Assembly (NCBI RefSeq): GCF_009377235.1
Contig: NZ_VMNX01000035.1
Coordinates: forward strand, 1-52,328
Source of the DNA: Streptomyces acidicola
Lineage (GTDB): Bacteria > Actinomycetota > Actinomycetes > Streptomycetales > Streptomycetaceae
Direction of reading: 5' to 3'
Length of the DNA: 52,328 nt
Positions 36,075-42,716 of the stretch are shown here, one piece after another (within the stretch, counting starts at the first letter, position 1; each line of letters begins with the position of its first letter). The notes under the pieces were generated by a model. It was not told the DNA's origin. It saw nothing but the letters and a program-made list of their open reading frames with translations, and did not search any database. The position numbers were made by a program, and so were the translations under genes.

Positions 36075-38618
36075 ATGGGACGCGGCAAGCTTCGGATCTA
36101 CCTCGGTGCGGCACCGGGCGTCGGCAAGACGTACGCCATGCTCTCGGAGGCGCACCGCCGCGTGGAGCGGGGCACCGACTGCGTGGTCGGCTTCGTGGAG
36201 CACCACGACCGGCCGCGCACCGAGGTGATGCTGCACGGCCTGGAGCAGGTTCCGCGCCGGGAGCTGGCCTACCGCGATGCCGTGTTCACCGAGATGGACG
36301 TGGACGCCGTGCTCCGGCGTGCCCCGGCCGTCGCCCTGGTGGACGAGCTCGCTCACACCAACGTGCCGGGCTCCCGCAACGACAAGCGCTGGCAGGACGT
36401 CGAGGAGCTGCTCGCGGCGGGCATCAACGTGATATCGACCGTCAACATCCAGCATCTGGAGTCTCTCGGTGACGTCGTCGAGTCGATAACGGGTGTACGG
36501 CAGCGGGAGACCCTCCCCGACGAGGTGGTGCGGCGGGCGGACCAGATCGAGCTGGTCGACATGTCGCCGCAGGCGCTGCGTCGCCGTATGGCGCACGGCA
36601 ACATCTACAAGTCCGACAAGGTCGACGCGGCCCTCTCCAACTACTTCCGCCCGGGCAACCTCACCGCCCTGCGCGAACTGGCGCTGCTGTGGGTGGCCGA
36701 CCGCGTCGACGAGTACCTGAACGAGTACCGCAGCGAACACCGGGTGTCGGCGATCTGGGGTTCGCGGGAGCGGATCGTGGTCGGCCTGACGGGCGGGCCG
36801 GAGGGGCGGACGCTGATCCGCCGGGCGGCACGGCTGGCGGAGAAGGGCGCCGGGGGCGAGGTGATGGCCGTCTACATCGCCCGCAGCGACGGGCTGACCT
36901 CCGCCTCGCCCAAGGAACTCGCCGTGCAGCGCACGTTGGTGGAGGACCTGGGCGGCACCTTCCACCACGTGGTCGGCGACGACATCCCGGCGGCTCTGCT
37001 GGACTTTGCGCGCGGGGTGAACGCCACCCAGATCGTGCTGGGGGTGTCGCGCCGCAAGAGCTGGCAGTACGTCTTCGGGCCGGGGGTCGGCGCGACGGTC
37101 GCCCGGGAATCCGGGCCGGACCTGGACGTCCACCTGATCACGCACGCCGAGGCGGGCAAGGGACGCGGACTGCCCGTCGCCCGGGGCGCGCGCCTGGGCC
37201 GGGCCCGGGTCATCACGGGCTGGCTGACCGGAGTCCTCGGCCCGGTCGTCCTCGCGCTGCTGCTCAACACCGTCGACCTCGGCCTCGCCAACGACATGCT
37301 GCTGTTCCTGGCGGTGACCGTGGCCGCCGCGCTCGTCGGCGGCCTGTATCCGGCGCTCGCCGCGGCGGCGTTCGGCTCGCTGCTGCTGAACTACTACTAC
37401 ACGCCGCCGCTGCACCGGCTGACCATCGCCGACCCCAGGAACATCGTCGCCCTCGCGATCTTCGTCGGTGTCGCCGTGTCGGTCGCCTCCGTGGTCGACC
37501 TGGCGGCCCGACGCACCCATCAGGCCTCCCGGTTGCGCGCCGAGTCCGAGATCCTCTCGTTCCTCGCGGGCAGCGTGCTGCGCGGCGAGACCAGGCTGGA
37601 GGAACTCCTGGAACGGGTCCGGGAGACCTTCGGCATGGAGTCGGTGGCCCTCCTGGAGCGGGAGAGCGACGTGGCGCCGTGGACCTGCGCGGGCCGTGTG
37701 GGCGGTGGACTGGTGGTCGGGCGCCCGGACGACGCGGACGTGGACATGCCGGTCGGCGACCACATGGCGCTCGCGCTGTCCGGGCGCGTCCTGCCCGCCT
37801 CCGACCGCCGGGTGCTCGCCGCCTTCGCCGCGCAGGCCGCCGTCGTACTGGACCGTCAGCGGCTCCAGCACGAGGCCGAGCAGGCCCGCGCGCTGGCCGA
37901 GGGCAACCGCATCCGCACCGCGCTGCTCGCCGCCGTCAGCCACGACCTGCGCACCCCGCTCGCCGCCATCAAGGCCGCCGTGTCCTCCCTGCGCTCCGAC
38001 GACGTGGCCTGGTCGGAGGAGGACCAGGCCGAGTTGCTCGAAGGCATCGAGGAGGGCGCCGACCGGCTCGACCACCTCGTGGGCAACCTCCTGGACATGT
38101 CACGCCTGCAGACCGGCACCGTCACCCCGCTGATCCGCGAGATCGACCTCGACGAGGTGGTGCCGATGGCACTCGGCGGGGTGCCCGAGGACAGTGTGGA
38201 GCTGGACGTGCCCGAGACCCTGCCCATGGTCGCCGTGGACGCGGGACTGCTGGAGCGGGCGGTCGCCAACATCGTCGAGAACGCCGTCAAGTACAGCCCG
38301 CCCGGAGCACGCGTCCTGGTGGCCGCGAGCGCGCTCGCGGACCGCGTGGAGCTCCGCGTCGTCGACCGCGGCCCCGGTGTCCCCGACGACGCCAAGGACC
38401 GCATCTTCGAGCCCTTCCAGCGCCACGGCGACGCCCCGCGCGGAGCCGGCGTGGGACTGGGCCTCGCCGTCGCCCGCGGGTTCGCCGAGGCGATGGACGG
38501 CACGCTGAACGCCGAGGACACCCCCGGCGGCGGACTCACCATGGTGCTCACCCTCCGGGCTGTGGACGCGCTCCAGGCCCCCGCACGACTCGCAGAACCG
38601 GAAAGGCAGGTCTCATGA
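36075..38618 (+). CDS. kdpD: sensor histidine kinase KdpD
   Basis: 847 residues. An N-terminal KdpD domain with P-loop GAAPGVGKTYAMLSEAHRR at about 8-26 and VDELAHTNVPGSRNDKRWQD, a Usp-like domain (about 230-360), four clustered membrane segments of DUF4118 at about 390-490, a GAF-like region, HisKA with His623 in AVSHDLRTPLAAIKA, and HATPase_c (IVENAVKYSPPG, GVGLGLAVARGFAEAM). KdpD senses low K+ or turgor and phosphorylates KdpE. In several bacteria the Usp region binds c-di-AMP. The kdpFABC pump genes are not in the window. Overlaps kdpE by 4 nt (ATGA). Confidence 0.93.
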   Translation: MGRGKLRIYLGAAPGVGKTYAMLSEAHRRVERGTDCVVGFVEHHDRPRTEVMLHGLEQVPRRELAYRDAVFTEMDVDAVLRRAPAVALVDELAHTNVPGSRNDKRWQDVEELLAAGINVISTVNIQHLESLGDVVESITGVRQRETLPDEVVRRADQIELVDMSPQALRRRMAHGNIYKSDKVDAALSNYFRPGNLTALRELALLWVADRVDEYLNEYRSEHRVSAIWGSRERIVVGLTGGPEGRTLIRRAARLAEKGAGGEVMAVYIARSDGLTSASPKELAVQRTLVEDLGGTFHHVVGDDIPAALLDFARGVNATQIVLGVSRRKSWQYVFGPGVGATVARESGPDLDVHLITHAEAGKGRGLPVARGARLGRARVITGWLTGVLGPVVLALLLNTVDLGLANDMLLFLAVTVAAALVGGLYPALAAAAFGSLLLNYYYTPPLHRLTIADPRNIVALAIFVGVAVSVASVVDLAARRTHQASRLRAESEILSFLAGSVLRGETRLEELLERVRETFGMESVALLERESDVAPWTCAGRVGGGLVVGRPDDADVDMPVGDHMALALSGRVLPASDRRVLAAFAAQAAVVLDRQRLQHEAEQARALAEGNRIRTALLAAVSHDLRTPLAAIKAAVSSLRSDDVAWSEEDQAELLEGIEEGADRLDHLVGNLLDMSRLQTGTVTPLIREIDLDEVVPMALGGVPEDSVELDVPETLPMVAVDAGLLERAVANIVENAVKYSPPGARVLVAASALADRVELRVVDRGPGVPDDAKDRIFEPFQRHGDAPRGAGVGLGLAVARGFAEAMDGTLNAEDTPGGGLTMVLTLRAVDALQAPARLAEPERQVS

Positions 38619-39325
38619 GCCCTGAGGGGACCCCCCAGACCGTCACGAGGGTGCTCGTGGTCGACGACGAGCCGCAGATAGTGCGCGCCCTCGTGATCAA
38701 CCTGAAGGCACGCAGTTACGAGGTCGACGCGGCCCATGACGGCGCCACCGCGCTCCGGCTCGCCGCCGCCCGCCACCCCGACGTCGTCGTCCTGGACCTC
38801 GGCCTGCCCGACATGGACGGCGTCGAGGTGATCAAGGGGCTGCGCGGCTGGACCCGGGTGCCGATCCTGGTCCTGTCCGCCCGCCACTCCTCCGACGAGA
38901 AGGTCGAGGCGCTCGACGCGGGCGCCGACGACTACGTGACCAAGCCCTTCGGCATGGACGAGCTCCTCGCCCGCCTCCGCGCCGCCGTCCGCCGGGCCGA
39001 GCCCATCGGAGGCGGCGGGGACGACGTGGTCGTGGACACCGACGAGTTCACCGTCGACCTGGTGGCCAAGAAGGTCAACAAGGGTGGCAGGGACGTGCGC
39101 CTCACACCCACGGAATGGCATCTGCTGGAGGTCCTCGTCCGCAACACCGGCCGCCTGGTCAGCCAGAAGCAACTCCTCCAGGAGGTCTGGGGGCCGTCGT
39201 ACGGCACGGAGACGAACTACCTCCGGGTCTACATGGCCCAGCTCAGGCGGAAACTGGAGGCGGACCCGTCGCATCCGAAGCACTTCGTCACGGAGCCGGG
39301 CATGGGTTACCGGTTCGAGAAGTAG
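38615..39325 (+). CDS. kdpE: response regulator KdpE (OmpR family)
   Basis: 236 residues. Receiver with Asp-Asp pair in VLVVDDEP, phosphoacceptor Asp61 in VVVLDLGLPDMDGV, Ser in VLSARHSSDEKV and Lys in YVTKPFGMDELLAR. Winged-helix effector (LTPTEWHLLEVLVRNTGRLV, TNYLRVYMAQLRRKLE, EPGMGYRFEK). Start codon overlaps the kdpD stop, so it is translationally coupled. It normally activates kdpFABC; here its targets must be elsewhere. Confidence 0.93.
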   Translation: MSPEGTPQTVTRVLVVDDEPQIVRALVINLKARSYEVDAAHDGATALRLAAARHPDVVVLDLGLPDMDGVEVIKGLRGWTRVPILVLSARHSSDEKVEALDAGADDYVTKPFGMDELLARLRAAVRRAEPIGGGGDDVVVDTDEFTVDLVAKKVNKGGRDVRLTPTEWHLLEVLVRNTGRLVSQKQLLQEVWGPSYGTETNYLRVYMAQLRRKLEADPSHPKHFVTEPGMGYRFEK

Positions 39326-39368
39326 GGCGTGACCGTACGCGGGCTCATCCCGTGTCGGTGGCCCCCGG

Positions 39369-39374
39369 TAGGCT
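39369..39374 (+). promoter_or_regulatory. -10-like element, probable leaderless start of the OB-fold gene
   Basis: TAGGCT ends exactly 7 nt before the ATG at 39382; no Shine-Dalgarno between. Confidence 0.5.
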
Positions 39375-39381
39375 TTCCGGT

Positions 39382-39780
39382 ATGAGTGCTGCCCCTCGTT
39401 CCGACAAGCCGGCGGGCCGCTTCCGGCGCATGCTCGACCGGCTCTCCTCGTCCCAGGAGGACCTGGAGTCCGAGGAGCTGCGCGAGGACGCGGACACGGC
39501 GGGTTGCACGCGCATCTGCGACTGTCACGACCGCCAGATAGTGACGGTTACTGGTACCTTGCGCACGGTCACGCTGCGCCCGAGGGCCGGAGTCCCGGCC
39601 CTGGAGGCCGAGCTGTTCGACGGTTCGGCCGCCCTGGACGTGGTGTGGCTCGGCAGGCGCTCCATCGTCGGGATAGAGCCGGGGCGCAAGCTGATCGCAT
39701 CCGGCCGGATCTCGATGAGCCGGGGCCGTAGAGTGCTGTTCAACCCTAAGTACGAACTGAGACCGCTCGGACGGGAGTAG
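39382..39780 (+). CDS. OB-fold nucleic acid-binding domain protein
   Basis: 132 residues. A charged N-terminus (RFRRMLDRLSSSQEDLESEE) is followed by an OB fold of the tRNA-anticodon/RecG-like type (QIVTVTGTLRTVTLRPRAGV, ALEAELFDGSAALDVVWLGR, GIEPGRKLIASGRISM, RGRRVLFNPKYELRP). A Cys pair (GCTRICDCHDR) precedes the fold. The family is conserved next to DUF3159 and TrkA genes across actinobacteria (Rv2694c in M. tuberculosis, from memory). Probably binds RNA or DNA; the partner is unknown. Three bases separate it from the DUF3159 gene. Confidence 0.87.
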   Translation: MSAAPRSDKPAGRFRRMLDRLSSSQEDLESEELREDADTAGCTRICDCHDRQIVTVTGTLRTVTLRPRAGVPALEAELFDGSAALDVVWLGRRSIVGIEPGRKLIASGRISMSRGRRVLFNPKYELRPLGRE

Positions 39781-39783
39781 CCG

Positions 39784-40536
39784 GTGACGTCGCTCGACAA
39801 GCCGACCGAAGACGCCCAGGACGATTCGAGGGCGGTGACGGAGGCCGCGCTGTTCGAGGCGTTCGGTGGCGTCCGGGGCATGGTCGAGACGGTCCTGCCC
39901 GGCCTGCTCTTCGTCACGATCTACACGATCAACAAGGACCTGCACTCGTCCGCCATCGCGGCCCTCGTCGTCTCGCTGCTGCTCGTGGTGGTCCGTCTGG
40001 TGATGAGGGACACCATGAAGCACGCCTTCAGCGGTGTCTTCGGTGTCGCCTTCGGCGTGGTCTTCGCGATGATGACCGGCAACGCGAAGGACTTCTACCT
40101 GCCGGGCATGCTCTACACGCTGGGCCTCGCCCTCGCGTACATCATCACGACGCTCGCGGGCGTGCCGCTGCTCGGTCTGATCCTCGGCCCGGTCTTCAAG
40201 GAGAACCTCTCCTGGCGCACCCGTAACCCCGGCCGCAAGAAGGCGTACACGAAGGCGAGTTACGCCTGGGGACTGATCCTGCTCGGCAAGTGCGCGATTC
40301 TGTTCCCCCTCTACTGGTGGGCGGACACGACCCAGCTCGGCTGGGTGCTGATCGCGTTGAAGATTCCGCCGTTCCTGCTGGCGGTGTGGCTGACGTGGGT
40401 CTTCCTGGCGAAGGCCCCGGCCCCCATCGACGTCTTCGCCGAGATGGAGGCGGAGGAGCGCGCGGAGGAGGAGCGCCGGGCCGCGGAACGGGAGCAGGAC
40501 GAAGCGGCCGCGGGCCGTCACCGCCGAGAGATGTAA
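39784..40536 (+). CDS. DUF3159 family membrane protein
   Basis: 250 residues from a GTG at 39784. Five to six hydrophobic helices: TVLPGLLFVTIYTI, AIAALVVSLLLVVVRLV, FSGVFGVAFGVVFAMMTG, LGLALAYIITTLAGVPLLGL, GLILLGKCAILFPLYWW and GWVLIALKIPPFLLAVWLTW. A charged, Glu/Arg-rich cytoplasmic tail of about 35 residues follows. DUF3159 proteins are of unknown function but sit beside the K+-linked TrkA/APC genes in many actinobacteria. The gene ends 3 nt before the 68-bp palindrome. Confidence 0.87.
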   Translation: MTSLDKPTEDAQDDSRAVTEAALFEAFGGVRGMVETVLPGLLFVTIYTINKDLHSSAIAALVVSLLLVVVRLVMRDTMKHAFSGVFGVAFGVVFAMMTGNAKDFYLPGMLYTLGLALAYIITTLAGVPLLGLILGPVFKENLSWRTRNPGRKKAYTKASYAWGLILLGKCAILFPLYWWADTTQLGWVLIALKIPPFLLAVWLTWVFLAKAPAPIDVFAEMEAEERAEEERRAAEREQDEAAAGRHRREM

Positions 40537-40539
40537 CGC

Positions 40540-40607
40540 CGTTCGCCTGTATGTGGATGGGGGCGCCCGGAGATCTCCGGGCGCCCCCATCCACATACAG
40601 GCGAACG
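40540..40607. terminator. 68-bp perfect palindrome between DUF3159 and trkA genes
   Basis: Starts CGTTCGCCTGTATGTGGATG and its centre is CGGAGA/TCTCCG at 40573/40574; every one of the 34 base pairs matches and there is no spacer. It separates the convergent ends of the DUF3159 gene (stop at 40536) and the trkA gene (stop at 40641), so termination in both directions is the obvious role. Arms of 34 bp with no loop are far longer than usual terminators. Confidence 0.85.
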
Positions 40608-40640
40608 TACGACACGTACGGGCCGACGTAAGAGCGGCAG

Positions 40641-41321
40641 TCAGCCCGTCGCGTCGTCCTGGCGCCGTACCGACAGCAGGTCCTCCAGCTGTTCCTCACG
40701 CGCCTGGGCGGCCACGAACAGCAGCTCGTCGCCGGCCTCCAGGGAGTCCTCCTGGGTCGGGGTGAGAACGCGGGTGCCGCGGATGATGGTGACCAGGGAG
40801 GTGTCCTCGGGCCATGCGACCTCGCCGACCTGGGTGCCGGCCAGGGCCGACTCCGGGGGGAGGGTGAGCTCGACGAGGTTGGCGTCGCCGTGGCTGAAGC
40901 GGAGCAGGCGGACCAGGTCGCCGACGCTGACCGCCTCCTCCACCAGGGCCGACATCAGGCGGGGGGTCGAGACGGCCACGTCCACGCCCCAGGCCTCGTT
41001 GAACAGCCACTCGTTCTTGGGGTTGTTGACGCGGGCCACGACGCGCGGGACGCCGTACTCGGTCTTGGCCAGCAGCGAGACGACGAGGTTCACCTTGTCG
41101 TCACCGGTCGCCGCGATGACCACGTTGCACCGCTGCAGCGCGGCCTCGTCCAGCGAAGTGATCTCGCAGGCGTCGGCCAGCAGCCACTCCGCCTGGGGGA
41201 CGCGCTCGACCGAGATGGCGGTCGGCGCCTTGTCGACGAGAAGGACCTCGTGGCCGTTCTCCAGCAGTTCGCCGGCGATCGAGCGGCCGACCGCGCCGGC
41301 TCCGGCAATGGCGACCCTCAT
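40641..41321 (-). CDS. TrkA family potassium uptake regulatory protein (RCK)
   Basis: 226 residues. An N-terminal RCK_N Rossmann fold (MRVAIAGAGAVGRSIAGELL, with GxGxxG and acidic Asp in LLVDKAP), VIAATGDDKVNLVVSLLAKT, and a C-terminal RCK_C domain (LTLPPESALAGTQVGEVAWP, LEAGDELLFVAA). It has no membrane segment; it should gate a K+ channel or transporter in response to NAD(H), nucleotides or c-di-AMP. It is the downstream member of a TrkA pair with a 1-nt overlap, equivalent to mycobacterial ceoC/ceoB. Confidence 0.92.
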   Translation of the reverse strand: MRVAIAGAGAVGRSIAGELLENGHEVLLVDKAPTAISVERVPQAEWLLADACEITSLDEAALQRCNVVIAATGDDKVNLVVSLLAKTEYGVPRVVARVNNPKNEWLFNEAWGVDVAVSTPRLMSALVEEAVSVGDLVRLLRFSHGDANLVELTLPPESALAGTQVGEVAWPEDTSLVTIIRGTRVLTPTQEDSLEAGDELLFVAAQAREEQLEDLLSVRRQDDATG

Positions 41322-41992
41322 CAGTGACCGCCCTCCTCATCGGGCCCCTCGGCGAAGGACGCCTCGACCTTCTCGACATCGTCCGTGCGCATCATGACGT
41401 GCACCAGGTCGCCCTCCTGGAGCACCGTCTGCGAGGTGGGCAGGATGGCCTCGCCCAGCCGGGTGAGGAAGGCGACGCGGACGCCGGTCTCCTCCTGCAG
41501 CTTGCTGATCTTGTGGCCCACCCAGGCCGTCGAGGCGTGCACCTCGGCGAGCTGCACGCCACCGGTGGGATCGCGCCACAGCGGCTCGGCTCCCGAGGGC
41601 AGCAGCCGGCGCAGCATCTGGTCGGCGGTCCAGCGGACCGTGGCGACCGTCGGAATGCCCAGCCGCTGGTAGACCTCGGCGCGGCGTGGGTCGTAGATAC
41701 GTGCTGCCACGTTCTCGATGCCGAACATCTCACGGGCCACCCGCGCGGCGATGATGTTCGAGTTGTCACCGCTGGAGACGGCGGCGAACGCGCCCGCCTC
41801 CTCGATGCCCGCCTCGCGCAGGGTGTCCTGGTCGAAGCCGACTCCGGTGACTCGACGGCCGCCGAACCCGGAGCCCAGCCGCCGGAAGGCGGTCGGGTCC
41901 TGATCGACCACCGCGACCGTGTGCCCCTGTTGCTCCAGGGTCTGGGCGAGAGCGGAGCCCACTCGTCCGCAGCCCATGATGACAATGTGCAC
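41321..41992 (-). CDS. TrkA family potassium uptake regulatory protein (RCK), first of the pair
   Basis: 223 residues. RCK_N with MHIVIMGCGRVGSALAQTLE and acidic Asp in VAVVDQDP; SSGDNSNIIAARVAREMFGI; RCK_C with QLAEVHASTAWVGHKISKLQ and LQEGDLVHVMMR. The two TrkA proteins are only moderately alike, as expected for a heteromeric regulator. Start at 41992; the stop overlaps the next start by one base. Divergent, across about 725 bp, from the KimA-like permease it may regulate. Confidence 0.92.
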   Translation of the reverse strand: MHIVIMGCGRVGSALAQTLEQQGHTVAVVDQDPTAFRRLGSGFGGRRVTGVGFDQDTLREAGIEEAGAFAAVSSGDNSNIIAARVAREMFGIENVAARIYDPRRAEVYQRLGIPTVATVRWTADQMLRRLLPSGAEPLWRDPTGGVQLAEVHASTAWVGHKISKLQEETGVRVAFLTRLGEAILPTSQTVLQEGDLVHVMMRTDDVEKVEASFAEGPDEEGGH

Positions 41993-42124
41993 GGCCTACA
42001 CCACGCTTTCCACAGGCCGTCTGGCCCGTGTCCATGTCTTGCTCATGTCCTTCTCTCGGCTCGGCGGGCGACACGTGCGGCCGGCTTGCGGGCCGCCAGG
42101 CAACATCATGCCGGTGAATTCCGG

Positions 42125-42148
42125 CCGTTGCCCCGGCCGGGGCAACGG
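42125..42148. promoter_or_regulatory. 24-bp perfect palindrome
   Basis: CCGTTGCCCCGG followed directly by CCGGGGCAACGG. It lies 133 bp upstream of the trkA pair start and 239 bp downstream of the 38-residue gene on the same strand. It could terminate the small-gene transcript or act as an operator. Confidence 0.55.
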
Positions 42149-42293
42149 GTGCCGGCTGCCGGATGCCTGTGTCCAACGTATCTGCCCGACCGCACGGGCC
42201 GATGACGGGCCCGGTGTCCCCGGTGGCGATCCGGCCACCGAGGCCCACGCGAGTCGAACACAAGAGCTATTGTCCGTCCGTCGTGAGGCGTGA

Positions 42294-42341
42294 CACATCA
42301 CGGACCACATCACGGACCACATCACGGCCCGCATGACGGAC
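42294..42341. repeat. four 12-bp tandem repeats
   Basis: Units CACATCACGGAC, CACATCACGGAC, CACATCACGGCC and CGCATGACGGAC run head to tail at 42294-42341. Confidence 0.8.
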
Positions 42342-42386
42342 AACATGCGACGGCCGGGGCCTCATGGAGAACTCGCCCGGGGAGCC

Positions 42387-42503
42387 TCAGCGGCGGCTGA
42401 TGCTGCGGATGCTGACGACCGTCAGGACAGCGAGACCGACGAGCGCGGCGGCGGCGCCGATGAGTTCGGCGGCGGCCCCGATGAGGTCCGCGGCATGCGT
42501 CAT
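42387..42503 (-). CDS. 38-residue single-span membrane protein
   Basis: ATG at 42503 with GGAG about 7 nt upstream; stop TGA at 42387. The product starts MTHAADLIGAAAELIGAAAA, continues LVGLAVLTVVSI and ends RSISRR. The first part has an amphipathic repeat (DLIGAAA / ELIGAAA); residues about 17-32 are hydrophobic; the end is basic, which predicts a single span with the C-terminus in the cytoplasm. Too short for most gene finders. It sits between the TrkA pair and the KimA-like permease, on the TrkA strand, so a role as a small accessory subunit of the K+ system is a guess. It could also be a holin-like or type I toxin-like peptide. Confidence 0.55.
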   Translation of the reverse strand: MTHAADLIGAAAELIGAAAALVGLAVLTVVSIRSISRR

Positions 42504-42703
42504 GAAGTCTCCAGGGCGGGTGGGAGGCGGATTTCGTCATGTGGGAGGTGGTTTTCGTCATATAGCCATGGGGACGCCGTCCGTGCCGGAATCCGCAGCC
42601 CGCCTCCGCCCTCGATTCACTCGGAGGGCAGACGGCGGGACGGGCCGCCGTCGGACGACCGGTCGGGGGTGGGGGAGGCTGGGCTCCCCGCACCCGGACC
42701 GCT

Positions 42704-42709
42704 TACGAT
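42704..42709 (+). promoter_or_regulatory. -10-like element, probable leaderless start of the KimA-like permease
   Basis: TACGAT ends exactly 7 nt before the GTG at 42717; no Shine-Dalgarno sequence is present. Confidence 0.5.
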
Positions 42710-42716
42710 CCCTTGC

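Larger units (their letters stand above)
41993..42386. other. repeat-rich spacer upstream of the trkA pair
   Basis: No supported gene. It holds the TrkA promoter, a 24-bp perfect palindrome (42125-42148) and four 12-bp tandem repeats (42294-42341). The minus-strand open frame across the repeats (VMWS-type repeats, then Pro/Arg-rich) is not protein-like. Confidence 0.5.

Noticed and set aside
36689..38614. Long second-frame extension upstream of kdpE within kdpD
   Set aside because: It is an in-frame extension of kdpE through kdpD in the wrong frame, with Arg/Gly/Pro composition. kdpE starts at 38615.
42294..42341. CRISPR-like array
   Set aside because: Units are 12 bp, directly adjacent and without spacers; this is a simple tandem repeat.
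41996..42346. Minus-strand frame with VMWS repeats upstream of trkA
   Set aside because: The repeats come from the 12-bp DNA repeat. The rest is Pro/Arg-rich, and no ribosome binding site fits.
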